This document shows, piece by piece, positions 1 to 7,891 of a DNA stretch of 43,599 nt. The translations under genes were made by a program, and so were the position numbers. Numbering within the stretch: position 1 is the stretch's first letter; every line of letters begins with the position of its first letter. Origin of the DNA: Prevotella sp. (GTDB lineage: Bacteria; Bacteroidota; Bacteroidia; Bacteroidales; Bacteroidaceae); NCBI GenBank assembly GCA_017475265.1, contig JAFVFY010000007.1:1-43599 (forward strand). Reading direction: 5' to 3'. Under the pieces are notes generated by a model. The model had not been told where the DNA came from. It did not search any database and saw nothing but the letters and a program-made list of their open reading frames with translations.

Positions 1-6
1 AGATAT

Positions 7-25
7 GGTCTTGTACTACAAGACC
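7..25 (+). terminator. Hairpin followed by a short T run
   Basis: GGTCTTGT (7-14) pairs perfectly with ACAAGACC (18-25) around a 3-nt loop, and a short T run follows at about 29-33. This fits an intrinsic terminator for a plus-strand gene ending left of the window. The T run is short and interrupted, so this is only a likely reading. Confidence 0.4.
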
Positions 26-57
26 ACCTTTTTCGGTAAAAACCGACTAAAACGAAA

Positions 58-185
58 CAGTTTTAAGGGGCAATCAGCCCATAGCTGAGCAGTAGCGTGA
101 GAAACGCGGAGACGACCCCTCTCAAAACTGGCCCATACGCATCCACCAAGCACCTCATTCAAAAAATCGGATTCTCAGAGGGGTC
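58..185. other. Structured intergenic segment with competing stems
   Basis: Two arms, CAGTTTT (58-64) and AGGGG (66-70), pair with AAAACTG (124-130) and CCCCT (116-120), giving one long interrupted stem. The segment GACCCCTCT (114-122) can instead pair perfectly with AGAGGGGTC (177-185), so the two folds exclude each other. On the minus strand the same DNA holds a 31-codon ORF (63-158) with a hydrophobic core (SAFLTLLLSYGLI). I do not recognise an RNA family. It could be a structured RNA, an attenuator or a fragment of a repeat element; nothing else gene-like is visible in 1-384. Confidence 0.3.
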
Positions 186-218
186 AATGTAAAGATTTTT
201 CAGTACGAGCTTTATTGT

Positions 219-296
219 CTAAGGAGTTTAGGAGTTTAGGAGTTTTCCTGCGGGTCATCGGCGAAGCCGACACTCCTTTACTCCTTAACTCCTTAG
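219..296. repeat. Inverted pair of octamer tandem repeats
   Basis: The left arm (219-243) is built of AGGAGTTT octamers. The right arm (272-296) is the imperfect reverse complement built of ACTCCTTA/ACTCCTTT octamers, with 22 of 25 positions pairing. The spacer is 28 nt. It belongs to the 7/8-nt repeat family seen at many places in this window. Confidence 0.7.
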
Positions 297-324
297 AGCA
301 TATCTTCCGCGGAGGTCTTTTATT

Positions 325-373
325 GTCTAAGCATTGAATTTGCGCCTTATTGGGGTAAATTCAATGCTTAGAC
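325..373. repeat. Perfect 17-bp inverted repeat downstream of the surface-protein remnant
   Basis: GTCTAAGCATTGAATTT (325-341) and AAATTCAATGCTTAGAC (357-373) form a perfect 17-bp stem with a 15-nt loop. It lies just past the stop codon (385-387) of the minus-strand surface-protein remnant and could terminate its transcript, although no long T run follows. Confidence 0.6.
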
Positions 374-384
374 CAAGACCATCC

Positions 385-1742
385 TTAGGGGATGACGACC
401 TTGCGGCCATTGTTGATATACAGTCCCTTCTTCGTTGGCTTACCACTGAGCCGTACGCCGTCGAGCGAGTACCACGCGTCGGTTTCAAATCGTAAATCGT
501 AAATCGTTAAATTGTCAATTACTTCGATGCCCTGCGTGTCCTCGTCGCCGCCGCCGAAGTTCAGGCGGAACTCGCGGACGCCGGAACCGACGTTCTTCAG
601 CTTGAAGTACGCCCGCTGCGCGCCGATGGTGGCACCGCTCACAGGATAGTAGAGCGTGTTGTCGGCGCCGAGGAACAGGATGCTCTAGAGCATTCCCAAA
701 TGCTGGGATGAGGGGGCAAGGATGGTGCCGCAGAAGAGACAGTCGCGGAGGGTGGTGGCGGACGAAGAGCCGTGGCCTATGATGCCGCCGACGTGGTCGC
801 TGCTGGTTTCAACATTTGTCTGTACGAGGACATTGTGGATGCTGTTGGTGCCGCCTAAGGCCTTGCCCACAAGACCTGCACTATAGTTGCCTCCTTTCAC
901 AGGTCCCCAGATAACGAGGTTCTGAATGGTGGCGCCGTTGATGTAGCGGAAGGGTGCTACAGCCTCGCCGCTTTCTCCATCTATGTTGACATACATCCTC
1001 TGGCAGTTGCCTTCGAAGGTACCGCAGAACGGATGCTCTGTCGTGCCCACCATGGTCGTGATGGGGTCACTCTCGCTGCCCACATAGTCCATCAGCATCA
1101 CCGTCTTGCCGGCAAACGACTTGCCGCCCGCCACGGCAGCGGCAAACGCATTCCAATCATCCACGGTCTTGATTTGGAGTGCCGCGGCATCGGCCCATTT
1201 CACGATGTAGGGCTTTCCGGTCTCGATGGCGGTCAGGTCTTCGCTGAAGTTCAGCGTCAGCGTGCCGTCGTTGAAGGAGGAACTCTCCAGCGTCTTCACG
1301 GTGGCTTTTATCAACGGGGTGCCCGCAAAGCTGCTGACGTTGAAGGGCAGGCAGAGCGTGTTCCAGTCGCCGTCGCGGTAGATGGTGCGGTCTTTGAGGG
1401 TTACTGTCACATTCTCCCTATTATGGCTGGTGATGGTCGAGGTGTTGTCTGCATTGTTGGCAAGGTCAATATTCGAAACCGCCGTGAAGCTAAAATCATC
1501 CACATAGAGAAGGACGCTTTCACCGAGACAGCAGATAACGACATATTGCGTCTCAGCTGGTAAGTATGCCTCATACAGCGTCCATTCTCCGCTGTTGGTT
1601 GTTATTAAATCCTTAAGATGGACAACTGTCCTATTTGGAGAATAGCCTACCCTAAATTTCGCAGTATAGCCGGAAGCGGATTTATAATAGAACGACACCA
1701 AAATAGTAGAATTCCTATTTTCAATTTGAATATCAGCGAGTT
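385..1742 (-). pseudogene. Surface-protein gene remnant, 5'-truncated and interrupted by TAG
   Basis: This is a decayed cell-surface protein. The open frame begins after a TAA at about 1743, with no start codon or signal peptide. The first segment (LVSFYYKS... to YVDDFSFTAVS) resembles a cleaved-adhesin/choice-of-anchor-J beta-sandwich domain. A module with NTLCLPFNVSSF follows, containing a GLUG-like insert (about 770-1150). An in-frame TAG at 685-687 stops translation. The same frame then continues (ILFLGADNTLYYP, then FRAYF-like sequence) to the C-terminal tail YSLDGVRL...KGLYINNGRKVVIP, which resembles the T9SS-type tails of Prevotella surface proteins. Continuity of domain logic across the TAG argues for a nonsense mutation rather than two genes. 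The TAG is the centre of a perfect 14-nt palindrome (ATGCTCTAGAGCAT). A similar domain ends the chimeric gene at 13927, and the two may be halves of one gene. Confidence 0.7.
487..507. repeat. AAATCGT heptamer repeats inside the surface-protein remnant
   Basis: Three tandem AAATCGT heptamers lie within the reading frame of the surface-protein remnant and encode part of NLTIYDLRFE on the minus strand. The same word in reverse complement forms the array at 39876-39910. Confidence 0.75.
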
Positions 1743-1842
1743 ACCTTTGAATAAGAAAGAGACTGGTAACATTTTAGAAACGAGGTAGGTTACATATTCC
1801 TACACATTTCTCACCAAATCAAAGAACACTCATAATCGGTTG

Positions 1843-1874
1843 CAAAGGTAATCATTTTCTGTTGAACAGCCAAA
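1843..1874 (-). promoter_or_regulatory. Bacteroidota-type promoter
   Basis: On the minus strand TTTG (1874-1871) and TACCTTTG (1850-1843) are 20 nt apart, close to the TTTG-N19-TAnnTTTG consensus. It points at the 5'-truncated surface-protein remnant; the only ATG just downstream (1833) opens a 4-codon frame. The 20 nt TGCAAAGGTAATCATTTTCT recur exactly at 3511-3530. Confidence 0.6.
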
Positions 1875-1927
1875 TGTTTGGGGCAATTCTTACGCTATTA
1901 TGATATAATTCGTATCAAACAAGAAAT

Positions 1928-1973
1928 AAAGCAGTGAGGCAATCCGATTAGTTTGGGATTGCCTCACTGCTTT
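1928..1973. terminator. 18-bp perfect stem, bidirectional terminator
   Basis: AAAGCAGTGAGGCAATCC (1928-1945) pairs perfectly with its complement at 1956-1973 around a 10-nt loop. T-rich sequence follows on the minus strand, so it most likely ends the small minus-strand HTH operon at 2061-2444. The rest of 1746-2060 holds no gene I can support. Confidence 0.75.
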
Positions 1974-2060
1974 ACTCAGAATTGCCATTACCTGCATCAT
2001 CAATGGATATGTCTGGATGCTGGCACATAGTTTCGCTGTAGGATGCCTTGCAGGTCACTC

Positions 2061-2186
2061 TCACGATAGAGTACCTTTCCGCCAAGCAGCCTTTGCACTT
2101 GCTATCGTCTGTTCAATCTCTTCGATGTGGGCGAGTATCTGCTCGTCAGCCACCATCATTCCACTTGTCCATTCCTCTTCTGTCAT
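2061..2186 (-). CDS. Small acidic protein of an HTH operon (41 aa)
   Basis: A 41-residue ORF starts 6 nt after the HTH gene stop, on the same strand. It begins MTEEEW and continues as an amphipathic helix-like stretch (EQILAHIEEIEQTIASAKAAW). I do not recognise the family. Small proteins often sit next to HTH_17/excisionase-like genes on Bacteroidota mobile elements, so a role in that module is an inference. It may itself be truncated: TGA follows GTLS, and further amino acids could be read in another frame. The strong hairpin at 1928-1973 would terminate this transcript. Confidence 0.45.
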   Translation of the reverse strand: MTEEEWTSGMMVADEQILAHIEEIEQTIASAKAAWRKGTLS

Positions 2187-2192
2187 GATTGT

Positions 2193-2444
2193 TTACGGTT
2201 TAATTTTTTCAGATATTTTCTGGATATTCGCGGTAGGGATGCCACATGAATCATGAGAGTCCATTAGACGGATGATGTCATCCGTCCTAAAGTAGATTTT
2301 ATGCTCCAACTTTGAGTAGGGCAGTTCGCCACGCTCTCGCATGGCATGTACCGTGCGCTTGCCAATGCCAAGTATGCGGCACATCTCGGAACTTTCATCA
2401 AGAAGGCCAGCAGGCTTACCATCATGCAGTGGCTCAACCGCCAC
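2193..2444 (-). CDS. HTH_17/excisionase-like DNA-binding protein, N-terminus degraded
   Basis: The core, EMCRILGIGKRTVHAMRERG followed by ELPYSK...KIYFRTDDI, matches the MerR-like helix-turn-helix of Bacteroidota excisionase-type proteins (HTH_17). These proteins typically recognise att sites or regulate mobilisation genes. Family members are usually about 90-100 aa, with a helical N-terminus and a W near the start of the HTH. Here the N-terminal part (VAVEPLHDGKPAGLLDES) looks altered and the only nearby start is GTG at 2444; the frame is open back to a TAG at about 2480. It is probably a truncated remnant from a mobile element. The neighbouring small ORF lies immediately downstream. Confidence 0.6.
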   Translation of the reverse strand: MAVEPLHDGKPAGLLDESSEMCRILGIGKRTVHAMRERGELPYSKLEHKIYFRTDDIIRLMDSHDSCGIPTANIQKISEKIKP

Positions 2445-2525
2445 ACCATCCAGAAAGCTAAGGTGCTGCTACGCTACATGGCGCGATACCGAGTTTTCAC
2501 ATAAGTAAACTACTACATAGCAAGT

Positions 2526-3488
2526 CTATTGCTCATGGCGGTCGGAAGAGGCGGCATCAGTACCAGTGTAGGAGACTCTACGCAGGTTCTCCCTATATTT
2601 CATGGGCGATACTCCGAAATGCTCCTTGACGAAACGGCCAAAGAACGAAAGGTTTGGAAATTCCAGACGGTCACTGATTTCCTTTATGGTGAGTGTGGTG
2701 CTTTTAAGATAGTAGGCGATGTCGGCAAGCGTGTATTCGCGTATCCATTCGTGAGGAGACTTGCCACTTTCCCTACGGCAGACAGTTGACAGATACTTGG
2801 GCGTGACACAGAGTTGGTCGGCATAGTAAGTGACAGAACGGCGTTTGATAGCAGCACTGGTCAGGAGGTCGAGAAACCGATGGAACAGCAGACTGCCTTG
2901 CCTGAGCGGTGCCGCTTCTGCCTGTGAAGGCAAGGCCGCCTGTTGTTCCTGGGCACTTTGAAACCGGCTGCACAGGTCGAGCAAAGACGCTTGCAGCAGG
3001 ACAAGAATTACTTCGCGGTGTAATTGCGTACCTATTTCTTCCATCTTCATGCTGGTTAACTGATAAAAACATGTAAATCCTGTGAAGTCGCGGTCATTGA
3101 GACTGACAAGGATATAGGGACGCTCGTAGAATTCCCTCTGCCAGATGTCAATATACTGTCCGAGCAGCATCTTTGCCAGGCGGTCGGACACCATCAGTAA
3201 CTTCCCCTCATAGTTAGGACTGACCATGTAATCGTCAGCAATCACGTTGGAGTGACTGAGCAACAATTGCCGTTCCCCCACCTCTATCCGTTGTCCGTTA
3301 AGGACTACCGATAACCTGCCGTGCAGGCATATCAGCGTGAGGTTCATTTTGAACTTCATAGCGGCAGCATCGGGCAGCCGGCGCATGTCATCGACAAACA
3401 CCAAGTCTTTGTCAAGATAGTCCACATTGGGATCGTTTGGATTGATGTCCTCAATGCCGAAACTGGGAATCATATCATCGTTAATCAT
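2526..3488 (-). CDS. AraC-family transcriptional regulator of the RND efflux operon
   Basis: This is a 320-residue regulator with an N-terminal cupin-like sensing region and a C-terminal AraC/XylS double helix-turn-helix (about residues 215-305). Recognisable HTH elements are YYADQLCVTPKYLS and KEISDRLEFPNLSFFGRFVK followed by GVSPMKYR. I place the start at ATG 3488 because the longer TTG start at 3515 overlaps the -7 promoter element. It is transcribed away from the efflux operon at 3675, so it probably controls that operon and itself in response to a toxic ligand. An 11-bp inverted repeat in the shared intergenic region (3562-3618) is a candidate operator. Confidence 0.85.
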   Translation of the reverse strand: MINDDMIPSFGIEDINPNDPNVDYLDKDLVFVDDMRRLPDAAAMKFKMNLTLICLHGRLSVVLNGQRIEVGERQLLLSHSNVIADDYMVSPNYEGKLLMVSDRLAKMLLGQYIDIWQREFYERPYILVSLNDRDFTGFTCFYQLTSMKMEEIGTQLHREVILVLLQASLLDLCSRFQSAQEQQAALPSQAEAAPLRQGSLLFHRFLDLLTSAAIKRRSVTYYADQLCVTPKYLSTVCRRESGKSPHEWIREYTLADIAYYLKSTTLTIKEISDRLEFPNLSFFGRFVKEHFGVSPMKYRENLRRVSYTGTDAASSDRHEQ

Positions 3489-3512
3489 TCTGTTTGAAAC
3501 CCTTTTTGTTTG

Positions 3513-3520
3513 CAAAGGTA
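3513..3520 (-). promoter_or_regulatory. -7 element of the AraC regulator gene
   Basis: TACCTTTG on the minus strand lies 25 nt upstream of the chosen ATG. Its position inside the longer TTG-started reading frame is the main argument for the shorter protein. No clear -33 TTTG is visible, which suits an activated promoter. Confidence 0.55.
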
Positions 3521-3561
3521 ATCATTTTCTCCCACACTCCATTGTCGATTTGAATGAATTT

Positions 3562-3618
3562 GTGTCCGCTACTTCTATCAGTATACGTTTCGGGCACTTT
3601 TTCAAACGTAGCGGACAC
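3562..3618. promoter_or_regulatory. Dyad between AraC regulator and efflux operon, candidate operator
   Basis: GTGTCCGCTAC (3562-3572) and GTAGCGGACAC (3608-3618) are perfect inverted repeats 35 nt apart. Inside them lies a second dyad, ACGTTT/AAACGT. It sits between the divergent regulator and efflux genes, just upstream of TAATCTTTG and CACCTTTG, which are the best -7-like sequences for the operon. AraC proteins often bind paired half-sites, so an operator role is likely but inferred. Confidence 0.5.
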
Positions 3619-3674
3619 TAATCTTTGCCGAAAAAGCCTCACCTTTGCAGCAAAAAAACAAAAACAGATAAATT

Positions 3675-4730
3675 ATGCGGGAAAAAATGATGCTTTGCTG
3701 TGGGCTGATTTCATTGCTGACGGTCAGTTCATGCAGCCGGAAAGGAGAGACACAGGACGCAGAGCCTGTGAAAGTGAAAACGATGACAATGACGGATGTC
3801 AGCCAGGGAATGCAATTTCCACTGAACGGGCAGGTCTATTCGGGAACGATTGAGGAAGCATCGGCCACCTCGCTGTCGTTTGCCGTACCCGGGACGGTAA
3901 GACAGATCATGGCCAGCGAAGGTCAGCGTGTCAGCAAAGGACAGTTGCTGGCAGTACTTGACGAGACATCGCTCCGCAGTAGTCATGCCAGTGCAAAGGC
4001 TGCTCTGACTCAAGCCGAGGATGCTTACCAGCGAATGAAACAACTGCACGACAATGGTTCGCTGCCCGACATCCAATGGGTGGATGTGGAGAGCAAGTTG
4101 CAGCAAGCTCGCTCTTTGGAAGAGATTGCCCGCAAACAGTTGGCCGATGGTCGGCTCTATGCACCTGCCGGTGGTGTCATCAGCAAGAAAAACGTGGAGC
4201 CAGGACAAACAGTCGCCCCAGGCCTTGAGGTTTTGCGACTGCTTAATGTGTCGGCAGTGAAAATGACCATCAGCGTGCCGGAACGTGAGATAGGCAGCAT
4301 TGCCATCGGCACCAGTGCCACAGCCACCGTCGATGCCCTTGATGCCCGCCAGTATGCCGTCAGGGTCAGCGAGAAAGGAACCACGGCTAATCCGCTCACA
4401 CGATCATACGAAGTGAAGTTCAGTATCAGTAATGCAGATGGCGCACTGAGGCCCGGCATGTTGTGCAGTGTCGCCCTTGCTCCAACCGATACTATGGAAA
4501 CCAGCAACCGAGTTCTGCCCGCCAGTGCCGTAATGCTGACAGAGAAGAACACCCATTACGTGTGGATTGTCACTGGCGGCAAGGCTCATCGCCGTGACAT
4601 CACCATCGGTGGCACGCGGGCAGGCGGTGTCACTGTCTCTGCTGGTCTCTCTCCCGCCGATGCCGTCATAGTCGAGGGGATGCAGAAAGTCTATGAAGGT
4701 TGTAACGTTAATGTCGTTTCAGAGTTATGA
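3675..4730 (+). CDS. RND efflux periplasmic adaptor lipoprotein (HlyD/AcrA family)
   Basis: This 351-residue adaptor would link an inner-membrane RND pump to a TolC-type outer-membrane channel. The N-terminus is a lipoprotein signal (LLTVSSC, lipid-modified Cys20). A lipoyl half-motif (FAVPGTVRQI...GQRVSKGQLLAVLD, about 70-114) is followed by a short alpha-helical hairpin rich in Q, E and K (about 118-160). The second lipoyl half (LYAPAGGVISKKNVEPGQTV) and the beta-barrel and membrane-proximal domains come next. The stop overlaps the permease ATG by 4 nt, so the two are translationally coupled. The substrate cannot be told from sequence. Confidence 0.93.
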   Translation: MREKMMLCCGLISLLTVSSCSRKGETQDAEPVKVKTMTMTDVSQGMQFPLNGQVYSGTIEEASATSLSFAVPGTVRQIMASEGQRVSKGQLLAVLDETSLRSSHASAKAALTQAEDAYQRMKQLHDNGSLPDIQWVDVESKLQQARSLEEIARKQLADGRLYAPAGGVISKKNVEPGQTVAPGLEVLRLLNVSAVKMTISVPEREIGSIAIGTSATATVDALDARQYAVRVSEKGTTANPLTRSYEVKFSISNADGALRPGMLCSVALAPTDTMETSNRVLPASAVMLTEKNTHYVWIVTGGKAHRRDITIGGTRAGGVTVSAGLSPADAVIVEGMQKVYEGCNVNVVSEL

Positions 4731-7700
4731 ATATCGTCAAGACATCTTTCAGTTATCATCGCATCGTCATCCTGCTGGTGACGGTGCTGATGATGGGCGG
4801 CGTGTATGCACTGAAGTTTATCAACAAGAACGAGTTTCCCGACTGCACCGTGCGGCAGGGCATCGTGGTGGCAGTGTGTCCGGGGGCGACGGCAGGGCAG
4901 GTGGAGCAGGAGGTGACAAAGCCGTTGGAGGACTACATATTCACGTATAAGGACGTGCGCAAGGAGAAGACGACCTCAACGTCGATGAGCGGCATGAGCG
5001 TGGTGCAGGTGCAACTGAACGACGAGATAGAGGACAAGGAGGAGTTCTGGGCGAAGTTCAAGCACGGCGTGAACGAGTTCAAGGCTCAACTGCCGCGAGG
5101 TGTCGTGGCCGTGATGGTGATGGACGACTTCGGCGACTCGTCGGCCCTGCTTATCACGATGGAGAGCGACGACAAGACCTACCGCCAACTGTCGGACTAT
5201 ATGGACCAGTTGAAAGACTGTCTGCGCAGGGTGGAGGCCGTAGGACGCATGACCGTGACGGGCATGCAGAAGGACCAGGTGAGCATCATCCTCGACAACA
5301 ACCGTCTGGCGAAGTACGGCCTGAGTGACCAGACGCTGGCCATGACACTCTTCTCGAAGGGTTTTTCTACTACGGCGGGGCGCATCCGCGACGAGGCGAG
5401 CGAGCAACCCATCTATGTGAACCGCTCGGAGGCCAGCGTTCGCGACATCGAGGAGATGATAGTGCTCTCCACGCCAGCGGGCAACGTGGTGCGGCTGAAG
5501 GACGTGGCAGAGGTGAGGCGCGAATATCCATCGCCCGACTCGTACATCACGAACAACGGCCATAAGTGTCTGCTGCTGTCGGTGGAGATGAAGAAGGGCA
5601 AGGACATCGTGGCGATGGGGGAGGCGGTGAAGGAGCAGATAGCCGAGTTCCAGGAGACCCTGCCACGGGACATCACACTGTATAACATTACCGACCAGTC
5701 GAAGGTGGTGGACGATGCCGTGATGAAGTTCCTCAGCGAACTGGCCATTGCCGTCGTTGCGGTCATCATCGTGGTGATGCTTCTGCTGCCGATGCGTGTG
5801 GCACTGGTTTCAGCTGGCACCATCCCTATCACCATATTCATTTCCTTAGGTCTGTTCATGGCCTGTGGACTGGAGTTGAACTGTATCACGCTCTGTGTAC
5901 TAATCCTGTCATTAGGCATGGTGGTGGACAACTGCATCGTCATCATTGACTCCTACCTGGAGAAACTGGGACTGCTGCCGCAAGACCTGCCGCGAGAGGA
6001 ATACGACCGTCTGAGGCGGGAGGCCAGCATTGACAGTGCCCGACACTTCTTCCGCAGCATCTTCTCTGCCACGCTGGCCATCTCTGTGACGTTCTTCCCC
6101 ATCTTGTTCACCGTGACGGGAATGCCGCTCGACTTCCTGGAGTCGTTCCCGTGGGCCATCAGCATCGTACTGTTCACGTCGCTGTTGGTGGCAGAACTGT
6201 TGGTGCCCTACCTGCAATACACGTTCATCAAGAACCCGCTGAAACCACGTGAGAAGGAGCATGGCGAGAACATACAGATGCAGACAGGACGGCTGACGTG
6301 GAAAAAGCACACCACACCGTCGATGCTCGACCTTCTGCAGCGGTCGTACAATAAGGTCATTGGCTGGTGTTTCCGTCATACGAAGACCACGCTTACCCTG
6401 GGCATCGGCAGTGTGCTGCTGGGCATCCTGCTGATGGGCAGCATCCCGCAGAAGCTCATGCCCATTGCCGAGCGCAACCAGTTTGCCGTAGAGATATACC
6501 TGCCGTCGGGCACGTCGCTCGAAAAGACGTCGATGATAGCCGACTCTCTGGAGCGCATGATGCGCCGCGACCCGCGCGTGCTGTCGGTGGCCTCGTTCCA
6601 CGGCAGTGGCTCACCGCGTTTCCAGTTCTCCTACGCTCCACAGATGGGTGGTACAAACTTTGCGCAGTTCATCGTCAACACGCCCAGCAACGACGACACG
6701 GTCGATATGCTTGACGAGTTTCAGGACCTTTACGCAGACTACTTCCCCGAGGCATACGTGCGCTTCAAGCAGATGTCCTATTCCGAGGCTGTCTCACCGT
6801 TGGAGGTGCGGCTGACGGGCAGCAATCTGGAACACCTGCGCTTGGCTGCCGACTCCATTCAGACGGTGCTGCGCCAGTGGCCGGAACTGAAGATGGTGCG
6901 CTCGAACCTGAACGAGCCGCGCCCCACATACCACATTGCGCTGCGAGAGGACTATTCCACTCGTCTCGGCCTGACCAACATCGGCATAGAATCGACATTG
7001 GCCTTGCGCTACGGCAGCGGTATGCCGGTAGCAAGTGTCTATGAAGACGACGACGAGGTGCCAGTGGTCATCAAGAGCACGCGTGCAGACGCTTCATCGG
7101 CTACCGATCTGTCCAGCGAGCAGATTCCCGTAGTGGGCGGCATCGACAACGTGCCTCTGCGCCAGGTGGCAGACATTGTGCCAGAATGGGAACTTGGCAG
7201 TATTCCCCATCGCAACGGTGTGCGCCAGGTCACCGTCAGTGCCGAGTTCGACCGCACCGAAAGACCCAATGGCATGGTGGAGAAGGAAAAGGTGGAGCGA
7301 ATGATTGCCAGTCGCGGGCCCGAGTTCCTGCCCGCTGACGTAAATGTCACATACGGCGGCGACTTCGAGGAGTCGGACGACAATATGCCAAAGGTGATGC
7401 GGGCACTTGCCATTTCCATTATGATTAATTTCTTCATCCTTCTGTTCCACTACCGCAATGCCCGCACGGCCACCCTGCTGCTATTCTGCTTTGCCCTGTG
7501 TCTGCCTGGCACCGCCATCGGCGTGAAACTGATGGATTGTGACTTCGGCTGCACCTGCGTCATGGGTGTCATCAGTCTTCTGGGTATACTGGTGCGCAAC
7601 AGCATCATCATGCTCGATTATACCAACGAACTCTTGGAAGAAGGGCAGACAATGTACGATGCCTGTCTGCATGCCGCCCAGCGACGTATGCGCCCCATTT

Positions 7701-7891
7701 TCCTTACCTCGGCAGCCGCTTCTATGGGCGTTCTGCCTATGGTGACAGGCGGCAGTCAGTTGTGGGTGCCTATGGGCTCCGTCATCTTCTTTGGCACGCT
7801 CATCACCATGCTCTTCATTCTCACCGTCATCCCAGTGGCCTATTATGCCATCAATAAGCATACTATATATAAAAAAACTGTAAACGAATGA
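4727..7891 (+). CDS. RND-family efflux pump permease
   Basis: At 1054 residues it has the usual length of an AcrB-type proton-driven permease. There is a first membrane helix near residues 12-30, a large periplasmic loop and a membrane block from about 335. TM4 reads LSLGMVVDNCIVIID: the first Asp of the AcrB D407/D408 relay is kept and the second is Asn, as in many non-AcrB subfamilies. A second periplasmic loop and the C-terminal membrane block (SIMINFFILLFHYRNA onward, with GILVRNSIIMLDY) follow. It overlaps both neighbours by 4 nt (ATGA), so adaptor, permease and channel form one operon. Drug, bile salt or metabolite export are all possible. Confidence 0.95.
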   Translation: MNIVKTSFSYHRIVILLVTVLMMGGVYALKFINKNEFPDCTVRQGIVVAVCPGATAGQVEQEVTKPLEDYIFTYKDVRKEKTTSTSMSGMSVVQVQLNDEIEDKEEFWAKFKHGVNEFKAQLPRGVVAVMVMDDFGDSSALLITMESDDKTYRQLSDYMDQLKDCLRRVEAVGRMTVTGMQKDQVSIILDNNRLAKYGLSDQTLAMTLFSKGFSTTAGRIRDEASEQPIYVNRSEASVRDIEEMIVLSTPAGNVVRLKDVAEVRREYPSPDSYITNNGHKCLLLSVEMKKGKDIVAMGEAVKEQIAEFQETLPRDITLYNITDQSKVVDDAVMKFLSELAIAVVAVIIVVMLLLPMRVALVSAGTIPITIFISLGLFMACGLELNCITLCVLILSLGMVVDNCIVIIDSYLEKLGLLPQDLPREEYDRLRREASIDSARHFFRSIFSATLAISVTFFPILFTVTGMPLDFLESFPWAISIVLFTSLLVAELLVPYLQYTFIKNPLKPREKEHGENIQMQTGRLTWKKHTTPSMLDLLQRSYNKVIGWCFRHTKTTLTLGIGSVLLGILLMGSIPQKLMPIAERNQFAVEIYLPSGTSLEKTSMIADSLERMMRRDPRVLSVASFHGSGSPRFQFSYAPQMGGTNFAQFIVNTPSNDDTVDMLDEFQDLYADYFPEAYVRFKQMSYSEAVSPLEVRLTGSNLEHLRLAADSIQTVLRQWPELKMVRSNLNEPRPTYHIALREDYSTRLGLTNIGIESTLALRYGSGMPVASVYEDDDEVPVVIKSTRADASSATDLSSEQIPVVGGIDNVPLRQVADIVPEWELGSIPHRNGVRQVTVSAEFDRTERPNGMVEKEKVERMIASRGPEFLPADVNVTYGGDFEESDDNMPKVMRALAISIMINFFILLFHYRNARTATLLLFCFALCLPGTAIGVKLMDCDFGCTCVMGVISLLGILVRNSIIMLDYTNELLEEGQTMYDACLHAAQRRMRPIFLTSAAASMGVLPMVTGGSQLWVPMGSVIFFGTLITMLFILTVIPVAYYAINKHTIYKKTVNE

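Noticed and set aside
3489-3515. Longer AraC start at TTG 3515
   Set aside because: The start overlaps the -7 promoter box TACCTTTG, so the mRNA would begin too late.
7539-7745. Small frames in other phases inside the RND permease gene
   Set aside because: Shadows of the coding frame.
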